Both the position numbers and the translations under genes were made by a program. From assembly GCA_963770275.1 (NCBI GenBank), contig CAVYPD010000018.1, positions 1-64,000 on the forward strand: DNA of 64,000 bases, given 5' to 3'. Shown here piece by piece: positions 1 to 8,940 of the stretch. Each line of letters starts with the position of its first letter. Within the stretch, counting starts at the first letter, position 1. The notes under the pieces were generated by a model. The model was not told the DNA's origin. It did no database searches and saw only the letters and a program-made list of their open reading frames with translations. The stretch comes from Roseiarcus sp963770275. Its GTDB lineage: Bacteria > Pseudomonadota > Alphaproteobacteria > Rhizobiales > Beijerinckiaceae.

Positions 1-197
1 GATAATGCTGCTATCACTAAAATCAGGAACAGTCGCCGGGACCGCGTCGCGAGCCCGCATGTGGATGGACGGATGGGCGTTATGCTCGCGAACGGGCTTT
101 TGACCCCAGGAGCCAAAAGGGCTCCCATCCGCCGCCGCGACGCAGATCTTAGACCGACAACGCGATCGTTGGCAGATAAGGAGCCGCGCGGAGCGCG

Positions 198-248
198 GCG
201 TCTCGAAGGACGCTCCGTTGGTACGAGCTGGACCATCCTTCGAGACGC
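198..248. repeat. Dispersed inverted repeat, 13-bp perfect arms
   Basis: The arms GCGTCTCGAAGGA (198-210) and TCCTTCGAGACGC (236-248) are perfect reverse complements around a 25-bp loop. A smaller palindrome, AATGCTTCGCATT, follows. The arm sequence matches the TCCTTCGAGACGC type of dispersed intergenic repeat that I recall from Bradyrhizobium and related genomes. It is non-coding and supports a Hyphomicrobiales origin. Confidence 0.7.
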
Positions 249-398
249 AATGCTTCGCATTGCTGAGCCCGCCGGGTTGGCGTCTGCGGTTGTTGGGATC
301 ACCCAAGAGATACCATAGGTTACGCCGACCGCGGCCACGCACAACGCTCGGCGCTCCGAACCCTGCATTTCAGGTCCGGCAAGTAACGCTGGTATCGA

Positions 399-449
399 GC
401 CCCCGCAACCATGAAAACGCCGTCAAGTCAATGACTTGGCGGCGTTTTT
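399..449 (+). terminator. Rho-independent terminator with CCCCCGCAACCA box (remnant of repeated RNA element)
   Basis: A 16-bp stem with one G-U pair (414-429 with 434-449, AAACGCCGTCAAGTCA against TGACTTGGCGGCGTTT) ends in a run of five T. Just upstream (399-411) lies GCCCCCGCAACCA, the same box that precedes the terminators at 4323 and 6257. The sequence before the box (GGCAAGTAACGCTGG) only loosely resembles those copies, so this is read as a third, diverged or truncated member. Confidence 0.6.
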
Positions 450-1238
450 CGTTGCCGTCCACGCTGCAAAGGAGCGCAAGGAGGACCGCGAACCTGTCGA
501 AAGAGTGTCGTCGAGGGCATCTATTTTGTCACGCCCGCGCGAGATTACAGCGGCGGCTGGCCGGCGCAGAAGGGGGGCGCCAATGATCTGCGAACAGTCG
601 CGACCGCTCGGAAATTGCGCCAGCGCGACCGTGAGCGACCGGCTCGCCTTTTTCATACCGGGGCTCGAAATAAGATCATTATCGGACTGGGTAGGGGAGC
701 TGGGGCTGCTAAGGACGTATTTGCCTACATCCAATGCCAGGTGACCTGCGCCTTCGCCCGTTCTTCGCTAAGCCATGACGCGAACAGCCGCTCCTCTATT
801 CGTGTTGTAATTTCCTTATCCAACTTCGCAGGAGTGCTTCGCAAGACGAGAGATAGGCAATACCCGTCACCACCCCTTCCGGGGCTAACGGTAGAGCTGT
901 AAGGCGAGGTGGTCGAGCCCGGTGAAAGCATCAGTACGTCCTCGGCTAGACCGGTTTCGATAACCACCCTGATCCCTTGATCGCCGATATGAGAATGGGC
1001 TGATAGGGCACTCTCGATGAGGTCAGCGATACCGACCTCCGAGAGGACAAATTTCCTGAGCGGTTGCTCCGACGCTGAGTGCAGTCGCACATGTAGAGGT
1101 TTGCGCGAGCGGATTCCCCATTTGGGCGCACCAGCAGAGTTGGATGACGCCGGATAGATGTTTGCAACTGGCCACGCTGCTCAGATCAAAATCGACTTGC
1201 AATGCGAGAGCCGTCCATAGAGATAATACGTCACCTCA

Positions 1239-1565
1239 GTGACGCCGATGGCTCGGATCGCATCAGCCACTAACTTGCATGGCGTGAACCGCAATGGTCG
1301 GGCGGTCCTCAAGCGTCGGGTGATGCGCGGCCAGTTGCTCGAGGTTCTCGCTCAGGTCGATCCCTGCACCATCGTCGTCGAAGCCTGCACAGGCGCCTTC
1401 TGGTGGGTGCGCCAGTTCGAAGCGCTCGGGCACCAGGTGAAGATCGTCAGCCCGCAATATGTGAAGCCCTTTGTGCGGCGGCAGAAGAACGACGGCAATG
1501 ACGCGGAGGCCATCTGCACCGCGGCGCGCCAACCCAATATTCCCTCCGTTCCCAAGAAGACGCGG
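1239..1565 (+). pseudogene. IS110-family transposase, N-terminal fragment
   Basis: The frame carries the IS110 DEDD-transposase N-terminal region: IVVEACTGAFWWVRQFEALGH, then the typical YVKPFVRRQKNDGNDAEAI block. IS110 transposases are normally about 340-400 residues; homology here stops near 1560 after roughly 105 residues, and the serine domain is missing. The first residues (the DxG motif region) also look eroded. It is a truncated, inactive relic. The boundary with the following lower-GC segment is abrupt. Confidence 0.8.
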
Positions 1566-1631
1566 ACCAGTCTCTGGGGGCTGATCAGGTGTTTGGTTGA
1601 TCGAATGATAGTAACACGGAACTCCCGCTGC

Positions 1632-3785
1632 TCATTTTGTTCGTTCGTGGATACATGTTGACAAGAGGTCAATGGACGCCTGGTCCTTTTTTGGATTCGT
1701 CATTTTGCAGGCCTGCAAAAGATAGGCATCTACGCGTTGCGCTGGACCAAAGCCTTTCTGCAAGTCAGTACGAACGTCATTATACTGGGCCAGCCCATAT
1801 TCGTATTCGAGGTATTGTGTATCACGGTGCGCACGCTGAGATCTCAGATTTAAGAAACTCTCTTGGTGGTAGCCATAACTCCTCACTATGGCCTTGGCGT
1901 AATCGATAGTGTCCGGCTCTTCATCGTTGCAGCTTTCGCGCAGGAAAATCTTCAGCGTTGCGTCCGTGGTAGCGGGATAGCGGAAATTGTAGATTACCGT
2001 GTCCAGCATCGCCGCAGCCAACATATCCGGCTGCCCCGCCATGGCCTCTTTAATGAATATCGGCCAGACTTGGCGTTCAACTGAAAAAGCTGCTCCTTCC
2101 CGGGCGTAGCCCTCGACAGCCGCGTGTGAATTTTGGTCGATCGCGTGTTTCATCTCATGCATGATCGTCGACGAGAGCTCGGACAAGAGGGGTTTTTGTC
2201 CCCAATGCGAGAGTAACATGGCCGCCCAACGTATTCTGATTGTCTCCCGTTGACACGATCGTCGGTTCATTTGGAATATTCGCTACAATATCGAGCTTGT
2301 TATCCACTATATTCGCGAGAGACGTAGGATCGTATCTTGTCCCACATGTCGAGTATTTTCTTCTTGTCTTCGTCCCGAACCGGTTCGTCTTCGGAATAGT
2401 TGCCGCCGACGGTAGGCATCGAGTAAGCAAATGCCTCAGCTTTTCGGAGGCCCTTGTATCGCCAGTGACGTCGTCAAGGGCGGAGGCCAGGGCGTCGGTC
2501 ATCGTGGCGCCCGAGTTTCGTGTCTCAGTCTCTCTATGACTTCCTCTCGTTGCTTGACTGTAAGTTCCGCGGAACCGTCAGGAAACAATTGTTTTAGCGT
2601 CTCCTGACCAACCGCCTGAATTTCGGCGAGGCGCTGAGCGGAAACGGTTTCAAACGCCTTTGCATATGATTCCATGGTTTCCGAGCCGTCGGCGTTCGAA
2701 ATTTGTCCGGCGGTGAACGCATCCCAAGTTGCGTCCCGTTCGGAGGGAGAGAAGATCGTGCAACGCTTGCTTTTTTCGGGTAGTGATTGTATTCTTGTAT
2801 TGTAGAGCGTTCCCAATTTCATGATTTCGATAACCAGCTCGTCCGACATTGCTTTGTCTTTAAGGGATTGTGGATTGAATTCGTCATCATAGTCGAACTC
2901 AAACGCTTTGAGTGTGCCTACATTCACGTCTCTGAATTCCGTGAACATCGAGGCGTTGTAGGCGATTTAGCAACGCCTCATCATCCGGGAAAGGACGCTT
3001 ATCAACATCGAATTTATAAGTTCCGGAATACCACAACGCCCCGCTTTCCCCCACAGCCGGCTTGTCGAAATGTTTGCCCGCTCGGGTTTTGAAGTAGGAC
3101 TTGTCGCGCAGCGCTTTTTCCAAATCAGTGAGACTGCTATCTGGAAGTTGTCGTAAAGCCTCCTCCGTCTGCTCCAACCACTGGGCCATTGCTTTCATTT
3201 GTTCGTGGTCTCGAAGCGGTAACTCTTCTGACCGGCATTCCATCCCAACCTTTAAACTTGGGATGATCGTACAGTATCATAGCCACGATCGGCTGTAGTG
3301 GCTAGGTCAATTCTAATGAGAAGTCTCTTGAGATCGAGGTTTTCAACGTCGCGGGCCATGCGAAAGCCGTTCGGCGCGCCGTCTTCATCGACGCTAGGGG
3401 GTAGTTCAGATGCGTAGGTGACGCTGAGAACCCGATCAATGTTCTCTGTCATGGCGGGTGTCGGAGCGGAAAAAAGCAGTTCCTCCTTCGTCTGCAATCC
3501 TATTAGTCCCCACAGCTTGCGATCCCGGTTGAGAAGCAATTGTGCGCGGCGTCGAAATTGTGATTGCAAATCGGCCGGGAGATCTTGCCACGCCGCACCG
3601 TCTGGCACCCGGGACAGAAGCTGCCTGATCGTGATGTGTTCTTGGAGCTGTTGGTTGGCTGCGTCTTCGCCGTATACGTGCGTATTGATAAAGCCGACAA
3701 GAATCAGGAGACCGATAAACTGCAAGAAACAGCTTTTGACCATGCGCTGAATTTGCTCCAGTTGTCTCGAATCGTTTTTCGGCAT
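1632..3785 (-). pseudogene. Decayed secreted HExxH protein (putative zinc metalloprotease)
   Basis: A chain of minus-strand frames makes one broken gene of about 700 residues. It starts at 3785 with a GGGGA ribosome site and a signal-like hydrophobic segment (FLQFIGLLILVGFI). The reading then switches frame at about 3270 (resuming as AMILYDHPKFKGWDGMP), 3240, 2960, 2510, between 2420 and 2330 (where MPTVGGNYSEDEPVRDEDKK lies in a third frame) and about 2200. The last segment contains IMHEMKHAID, a gluzincin-like HExxH, with VEGYAREGAAFSVE downstream as a possible third ligand. GC is lower than in the neighbours, suggesting transfer. The family is unknown to me; the protease call rests on HExxH alone. 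Confidence 0.5.
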
Positions 3786-3873
3786 CACGATCTCCCCGCG
3801 TTTATTCGCCCTGCCGAGCTCCTCCTTTGTACGCTTCCCGGAGTCATAGCGCTCTCCCATGACAGCGGAAAGT

Positions 3874-3904
3874 CAACAACCACCAGCTAAGCTGGTGGTT
3901 GTTG
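3874..3904. repeat. Perfect 15-bp hairpin resembling an IS200/IS605 end
   Basis: CAACAACCACCAGCT (3874-3888), a single A, then its exact reverse complement to 3904. Short CCACCAGCT hairpins of this kind are typical of the subterminal ends recognised by IS200/IS605 Y1 transposases. No Y1 transposase gene is visible nearby, so this could be an orphan end or a REP-like palindrome. It lies 90 bp upstream of the start of the decayed metalloprotease gene and could also act as a bidirectional terminator, although no T-run follows. Confidence 0.55.
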
Positions 3905-4228
3905 CGTGTAACGAGTATTGCTACTCCAGGACTCCTGATCAACCGCCAGAGCGGTACCGACATTTTAAAGGACTTCCGCTCGCAAAAAGCTCCCCAATGG
4001 CCACAGCAATTATGCTTTTCTTCGACCTTTCGCAAGCTTCCGCTTTGTATCCGTTCTGTTATCCAGCGGGATACGAATCCCCTAACCCGGGTCTCCCAGT
4101 GGTCCGTCAGGCCCTCGCGCGGCGGATTTACTGCCCCATCGTGGGCGGGTTCGATCATGCGCCGGACCGGAACACTTTCTGTAAAAAACTGGACCTGCCT
4201 CTTGGCCAGGGCGCCGCGCGGCGCCAGG

Positions 4229-4359
4229 CTTCAAGCCGCAGCTGGGGTGAGACTGGAAATCGCGAAGTAGCTCGAAAGAGCGGCGTAATGACATTGGCGG
4301 CGCTCCCCGCAACCAAACACCAAACCCTCCGATGGACACCCCCCCTCGGAGGGTTTTTT
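4229..4359 (+). ncRNA. Putative small RNA, copy 1, with terminator
   Basis: An 87-nt body (4229-4315) is followed by a rho-independent terminator: stem ACCCTCCGA (4324-4332) with TCGGAGGGT (4346-4354), then TTTTTT. The body is about 87 percent identical to 6160-6247, including the blocks GGGGTGAGA, TGGAAATC, CGAAGTAGCT, GGCGTAATGACATTGG and CCCCGCAACCA. The terminator stems of the two copies differ in sequence but keep position and form, as expected for an RNA element. No open frame is conserved. I do not recognise an Rfam family; the transcript is an inference. Confidence 0.5.
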
Positions 4360-4470
4360 GTTGGCCGATCCGGCGCTTGGCGAGCCTCAGCGACGTACGC
4401 CTCGGAGGTCCGCCGCCTTGTGAAGTGGCGAGAGCTGGGTAGGACCTGTGGCTAGCACGAGGTTAGCCAC

Positions 4471-4650
4471 ATGACGATGGATCGGATCGAGGTCATCACG
4501 TCGGTCGAGCGTCGGCGGTGGTGGAGCGCAGCGGAGAAGGCGCGGCTGGTTGCGGCGATGGACGAGTCGGGCGCCGTGGTGACGGAGATCGCGCGCGGCG
4601 CGGCGGTCAACACCAGCCTTCTGTACCGTTGGCGGCGCGAGTTGATGGGC
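4471..4650 (+). pseudogene. IS66-type TnpA fragment
   Basis: About 60 residues beginning MTMDRIEVITSVERRRWW match the N-terminal helix-turn-helix region of IS66 accessory protein TnpA: a WSAAEKARLVAAM helix, then GAVVTEIARGAAVNTSLLYRWRR. The homology ends abruptly at about 4650 and no TnpB or TnpC follows, so it is an IS66 relic. Fragments of at least three IS families lie within 600 bp here. Confidence 0.75.
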
Positions 4651-4771
4651 GGATGCAGGACCTCGGTGTTCATGTCGATGCGGGTAGCGCCGGAGGTGGG
4701 CGATGCGGGTCGGGGGAGCGCGCCGGCCTGCATGCCGCCGTTGCGTCAGCCCGACCCACGGCGAGCAGGAG

Positions 4772-5020
4772 ATGAGCGTCTGGAACGGCCATTGCGAATG
4801 CGTCTGCTATCACCCGCTCTTTGTGTTCAACCAATACGGCGATCTGGAGCGCTGCGCGCTGCGGCCCGGCGACGTCCACAGCGTCGATGGCTGGAGAAGC
4901 GTGCTCGATCCCGTCTTTGCGCGCTATCGCGGCAAGCTTTCGCGAATCTACTTCCGGCCGGACGCCGACTTTGCCAGTCCCGAGGTCTATGAGTACCTTG
5001 AAATACGCGATCCGGCTTAG
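4772..5020 (+). pseudogene. IS1380-family transposase, internal fragment
   Basis: About 80 residues with the IS1380 signature region: NGHCECVCYHPLFVFNQYGD, LERCALRPGDVHSVDGW, and YRGKLSRIYFRPDADFASPE. A full transposase is about 430-480 residues; only the central catalytic portion remains and the frame ends in EIRDPA. The following 230 bp (5021-5251) contain scraps such as LHLVDAGYSG that look like another transposase remnant, but these are too short to assign. Confidence 0.75.
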
Positions 5021-5251
5021 ATGTCATGCGTTTGTTTTTAAAACACGGGTTAGGTGTGCCTTGGCCGAAGAAGTTTTGGCTTTCCGAATGTTCAACGCGG
5101 CTTTGGCGGACCTTGGCGCCGTCCAGCAGCGAGCCGGCGGCGGTCAAACTGCAAGCCCGTGCTTGCCAAGAGCCCAAAACCGCCGCAGATTTGGCTGGAG
5201 CGAGGCTCCATCTGGTGGATGCCGGTTATTCAGGTTTTGAGGGACCGTTCT

Positions 5252-6117
5252 ATGGGCGAACTTGCTTGGTCCATCTCATCGCCCCGATGGGGTGTCTTCA
5301 TTGTTTTCTGGGTGGCCTTGCAGTCATCGTCCGCCTTGGCGCTGGATCCGAAACTGGAATCGTCTTTGCAGAATTACCAGGAGAAATTCCCGCTCAATGA
5401 CTCGACCGAGAAGCTCATCGACGAGGGCGGACATGTCCCGTCAAGCGTCTCGGGAGTCGACAGCGCCAAACTTGCCAAAGATCTGAAGGGAACAAAGAAT
5501 TTTCGATACGTCCTAAACGGTCTCCTGTACCGGGGCGGCAAAATCAGCCCGGACGACAAGAAGGGCGATAATCGGCATCCGATGTCTGCGCCCGGCCTGA
5601 AAAATCTCTGCGAACAGGGGTTTCGACAAGCCGTCTACCTCTATCCGAACGGCATGAAAAAGTCTCAGCGAAGCGTGGAGTGCTCGAAGACGCCGGCCTC
5701 AAAGCCCTTGATTTACAAGAACTCCCGCCGCTGAGCCATCCGGAGAACGTGAAGGCTATTCTTCGCGACATAAAGCAGGCCCTGGACCAGGGGGATTATC
5801 GGCCGACCTATGTTCACTGCTGGAACGGATGGCATGCGTCCGGCTATATTTCGGCGGTCGCGCTCATCCAGTTCTGCGGATTTACGACGGACGACGCGGT
5901 CAATTATTGGAACGTGAATACGGACCACGTCTGCAAAGGCGCCGGGCAGGGGAAGACGGGCGGCGTGGGCTATGAACCGGTCCGTCAGCAAATTCGCGCA
6001 TTTCCGGCGATCGCCCAGACGATCCCCGAGGTCGCCATCAGCGACGAGCTCCAGAAAAAGGTGTGCCCGCCCAAGCCGGAGAAGGTGAACCAGGAAGCGT
6101 TCTGCGACAGGTTCTGA
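5252..6117 (+). CDS. Exported phosphatase-fold protein with degenerate active site (frameshifted)
   Basis: Begins MGELAWSISSPRWGVFIVFW with a Sec-type signal peptide. The frame continues to about 5666 (GLLYRGGKI is the usual dual-specificity phosphatase start), then shifts. Reading ATGAAAAAGTC with six A instead of five joins it to KVSAKRGVLEDAGLKALDLQ and the rest, giving about 288 residues. The P-loop is VHCWNGWHASG: the Cys and Gly of the HCx5R motif are present, but the Arg position is Ala. Catalysis by the normal cysteine-phosphatase mechanism is therefore doubtful. The shift is probably a sequencing indel, since the residues downstream stay well formed. Confidence 0.6.
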
Positions 6118-6159
6118 TTGCCCCGGTCCGCTTCATCAACTCTCGGCAGGTTCCTCATC

Positions 6160-6290
6160 CTTCAAGCGGCAGCCGGGGTGAGATTGGAAATCACGAAGTA
6201 GCTGGAAAGATTGGCGTAATGACATTGGCTGCGGGCCCCCGCAACCAGCGTTCTGCAAAGCCCTTGGCCTTCAGGCCGGGGGCTTTTCTT
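6160..6290 (+). ncRNA. Putative small RNA, copy 2, with terminator
   Basis: An 88-nt body (6160-6247) matches copy 1 at 4229 with about 11 differences and one indel. It is followed by a terminator: AAGCCC-TT-GGCC, loop TTCA, GGCC-GG-GGGCTT, then TTTCTTT (6258-6290). It lies 43 bp downstream of the phosphatase-like gene, so it could be the 3-prime end of that transcript or an independent RNA. The two copies bracket 4.3-6.2 kb as direct repeats. Confidence 0.5.
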
Positions 6291-6445
6291 TGTTCGTTCG
6301 CGCCATCGCCGCGAACTCGCAGGCGAGCTTGATCGTTGGCCCGATGCGTCTGCCCCAGGACAACCGGCGGGTTGACTGGAATTCACGAAATTGTTATCAA
6401 TAAAAGGTTGTGTTTTTCCTAAATTGTTTAGAACGGGGCGGGGAC

Positions 6446-7036
6446 ATGAAATATCAAGGTGCGCTTGCCGCAGTATTGCTAGCCGTGACAGGATCGGCTT
6501 ACGCGACTGAATACTTGCAGAACGGCAGTTTCGAGACTGGAGATTTTTCTGGTTGGGATCTGACAGATCCCCTCGGTCTCACCTTAGTCGCGCAGAACAA
6601 CTTCTTGTTTGGCGCTCAGAGCGGAAATTTTTATGTCTACGCTCCGTCGCCGGCGCCGAGCATTCTTGCCCAAACCTTCGCTGACACCGCCGGTCAGCAA
6701 TTGACCATTTCGGGCTGGGCGATCGGAGATACATCCACAGAGGATGGTCTTGGCGAGGTTTCCTATTTTTTTGATGGAATGCTGTTGGGATCCCCAGATC
6801 TGTCCAGCGGAAGCTATACGCAGTCGACGTTTCAAGTTATGGCCACGGGCTCGGATATCTTCTCAATTCAATTTTCGAACGACAACAGCGCCAATGGTCT
6901 TGATAATTTCTCGGTGACCAGCAGTGGCGGCGGCACTGTTCCGGAGCCGTCCACCTGGGTGCTGGCCCTGCTGGGTTTCGTCGGCTTGGGATTGTTCGCC
7001 CGAACGGGTCGAACGGCTCTTTCGCGGCTAGCTTAA
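6446..7036 (+). CDS. PEP-CTERM sorted exported protein
   Basis: A 196-residue exported protein. The start at 6446 has a GGGGCGGGG-rich upstream site and is followed by a signal peptide (GALAAVLLAVTGSAYA). The mature N-terminus reads EYLQNGSFETGDFSGWDL, a carbohydrate-binding-like jelly-roll start common in PEP-CTERM proteins. The C-terminus has VPEPSTW, a hydrophobic helix (VLALLGFVGLGLFA) and a basic tail RTGRTALSRLA, the full tripartite sorting signal. Such proteins are processed by exosortase and exported with exopolysaccharide. No exosortase gene is in the window. The body is low in Lys and rich in Ser, Gly and Thr. Confidence 0.85.
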   Translation: MKYQGALAAVLLAVTGSAYATEYLQNGSFETGDFSGWDLTDPLGLTLVAQNNFLFGAQSGNFYVYAPSPAPSILAQTFADTAGQQLTISGWAIGDTSTEDGLGEVSYFFDGMLLGSPDLSSGSYTQSTFQVMATGSDIFSIQFSNDNSANGLDNFSVTSSGGGTVPEPSTWVLALLGFVGLGLFARTGRTALSRLA

Positions 7037-7396
7037 GAAGCCGGGCTGAGCTGATTCCAGATTACGCGGCGGGCGCGCTTTTTCGCCGCCGCGCCGTTTG
7101 TATTTCGAATCTGCAGATGCGCGCGCCGGTTGACGCTTGACCCCGCGAGCGTCGCAAAACTGTCTTGGCTCTGTCGCAACGGCCTCAATTGCCCACCTTA
7201 CTCGATTGTGCTGCGGAGCGCTTTTCCTGATTCGTGCGAGCGCAGCCTTATTCCGCCGGCACCGGATGTTTAAAGGCGCGGGAATGTGATGATGACTGAG
7301 AGGCTATCCTGACGTTTGCGGTGTTGGGGCTGAGCATATTGGCGCGGGTTTTGTCGGCGTCGGTTCGGCAGAAGTAGGGTTTGAGGGGCTTCGAGC
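7037..7396 (+). other. Intergenic with possible 3-prime remnant of a permease gene
   Basis: Mostly non-coding. From 7300 to 7377 a short frame gives EAILTFAVLGLSILARVLSA followed by SVRQK and a stop, 20 bp before pstB. It is hydrophobic and sits where the end of pstA normally lies, so it may be the last transmembrane segment of a lost phosphate permease gene; an in-frame TGA directly precedes it. The pstA assignment is weak and rests on position. Confidence 0.3.
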
Positions 7397-8200
7397 ATGA
7401 GCAGTCACGTGCAGGCCTCGATGCCGATCCAGGCTCCGGCGGTGGAGACGGCAAAGGTTCAGGTGCGCGGCCTCAATTTCTATTACGGGCAGACGCGCGC
7501 GCTCAAGGATGTTTCCTTCAATTTGTACAAGGGTCAGGTGACGGCGTTCATCGGCCCATCGGGGTGCGGCAAGTCGACGCTTCTGCGGGTTTTGAACCGC
7601 ATGTATGACCTTTATCCTGGGCAAAGGGCCGAGGGCGAGGTGATGCTCGATGGGGAGAACATTCTTTCGCCCGGCCTCGACCTCAATCTTTTGCGTTCGC
7701 GCGTCGGCATGGTGTTTCAGAAGCCGACGCCGTTTCCGATGACGATCTATGACAACATCGCCTTTGGCATCCGCCTTTATGAGCGGCTGCCGAAGTCGGA
7801 AATGGACGCGCGGGTCGAGCAGGCTTTGAGCCGCGCGGCTTTGTGGAACGAAGTGAAGGACAAGCTGAACGCGAGCGGCTTGAGCCTGTCGGGGGGCCAG
7901 CAGCAGCGCTTGTGCATTGCGCGGACGGTGGCGATCAGCCCGGAAGTGATCCTGTTCGACGAGCCGGCGTCGGCTTTGGATCCGATCTCGACCGCCAAGA
8001 TCGAGGAATTGATCGACGAATTGTCCGGCGATTACACGATCGCGATCGTCACCCACAACATGCAGCAGGCGGCGCGGGTCTCGCAATACACCGCCTTCAT
8101 GTATCTGGGCGAGATGGTCGAGTTCGATGAGACGACCAGGGTCTTCACCTCGCCGCGCGACAAGCGCACGCAGGATTACGTCACTGGCCGCTTCGGCTGA
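7397..8200 (+). CDS. pstB: Phosphate ABC transporter ATP-binding protein
   Basis: A 267-residue ATPase that powers phosphate import by the PstSCAB transporter on the inner face of the membrane. Visible motifs are Walker A GPSGCGKS (residues 53-60), the Q-loop FQKPTPFPMTIYDN, the PstB-type signature LSGGQQQRLCIARTVA, Walker B VILFDEP, and switch His in IVTHNMQQA. Length and sequence are typical and complete. phoU follows after 14 bp and then phoB with an overlap, the usual pst-phoU-phoB order. pstS, pstC and a full pstA are not upstream, and no clear Pho box was seen. Confidence 0.97.
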   Translation: MSSHVQASMPIQAPAVETAKVQVRGLNFYYGQTRALKDVSFNLYKGQVTAFIGPSGCGKSTLLRVLNRMYDLYPGQRAEGEVMLDGENILSPGLDLNLLRSRVGMVFQKPTPFPMTIYDNIAFGIRLYERLPKSEMDARVEQALSRAALWNEVKDKLNASGLSLSGGQQQRLCIARTVAISPEVILFDEPASALDPISTAKIEELIDELSGDYTIAIVTHNMQQAARVSQYTAFMYLGEMVEFDETTRVFTSPRDKRTQDYVTGRFG

Positions 8201-8214
8201 GGGAGGATTAGCTC

Positions 8215-8940
8215 GTGGCGGATCAGCATACTGTCAGAGCCTACGACAAGGATCTCGACCTGCTCGAGCGGCGGATCGCCGAGATGGGCGGCCTGGCCGA
8301 GAAAATGGTGATCGACGCGGTGGACGCGCTGAGCACAGGCGACTCCGCGCTTGCGCAACAGGTGGTGGAGACCGACCCCCGCCTCGACCTGCTTCAGCGC
8401 GAGATCGAGGAGCAGGCGACGCTGACGATCGCGCGCCGGCAGCCGGTGGCGAACGACTTGCGCGAGATCATCGGCGCCATTCGGGTTGCGGGCGATCTCG
8501 AGCGGGTCGGCGATCTGGCCAAGAACATCGCCAAGCGCTCGGTCAAGATCGGCATGGAAGGCCGCGCGCCCCACGCCATCGTCGGCATCAAGCACATGAA
8601 CGAGTTCGCGACCGAACTGATGAAGGACGTGCTCGACGCCTACGCCCAGCGCGACGTCGAGCGGGCGCTCGACGTCTGGGAGCGGGACGCCGATCTCGAC
8701 GCGCTCGAAGACTCGGTGTTCCGCGATCTCCTGACGCATATGATGGAGGATCCGCGCAACATCACGTTTTGCGCCCATCTTCTGTTTTGCTCGAAGAACA
8801 TCGAGCGGATCGGCGATCATGCGACCAACATCGCCGAGACCGTGGTCTATCTGGTGACGGGTTCGACGCTGCCGACCGAGCGGCCGCGCGGGCGGAAAGA
8901 CGCCGACATCGAAGCCGACGCACAAGGAGCGATCAAGTGA
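8215..8940 (+). CDS. phoU: Phosphate transport system regulator PhoU
   Basis: A 241-residue all-helical protein that restrains Pho regulon signalling through PstB and PhoR when phosphate is plentiful. It starts with GTG at 8215 after GGGAGGATTAG. It has two PhoU repeats with the metal-binding patterns GDLERVGDLAKNIAKR (repeat 1) and KNIERIGDHATNIAE (repeat 2). The C-terminal tail after LVTG is charged and disordered. Its stop overlaps the GTG of phoB, so translation is probably coupled. Confidence 0.97.
   Translation: MADQHTVRAYDKDLDLLERRIAEMGGLAEKMVIDAVDALSTGDSALAQQVVETDPRLDLLQREIEEQATLTIARRQPVANDLREIIGAIRVAGDLERVGDLAKNIAKRSVKIGMEGRAPHAIVGIKHMNEFATELMKDVLDAYAQRDVERALDVWERDADLDALEDSVFRDLLTHMMEDPRNITFCAHLLFCSKNIERIGDHATNIAETVVYLVTGSTLPTERPRGRKDADIEADAQGAIK

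Larger units (their letters stand above)
1..1238. other. Accessory region without a convincing gene
   Basis: No open frame here shows a family I recognise. It holds an inverted repeat (198-248) and a terminator (414-449), listed separately. On the minus strand, 725-1090 reads like a scrap of a sensor-kinase linker and ATPase start (a stretch resembling LSEVGIADLIESAL and IRVVIETGL), but it lacks the N, G1 and G2 boxes, so at most it is a remnant. Confidence 0.4.

Noticed and set aside
725..1090. Sensor histidine kinase gene
   Set aside because: Only a weak likeness over about 40 residues, with no ATP-binding motifs; at most a remnant.
4229..4359. Integron attC site or CRISPR-like repeat
   Set aside because: The element lacks the core sites of attC, and there is no array of spaced repeats; no integrase or cas gene is present.
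7304..8925. Long minus-strand frames opposite pstB and phoU
   Set aside because: His/Arg-rich antisense shadows of strongly conserved plus-strand genes.
8127..8936. A long open frame in phase with phoB that would extend PhoB by 270 residues
   Set aside because: It is the shifted reading of phoU, Arg-rich and without a domain; the GTG at 8937 with AAGGAG fits PhoB exactly.
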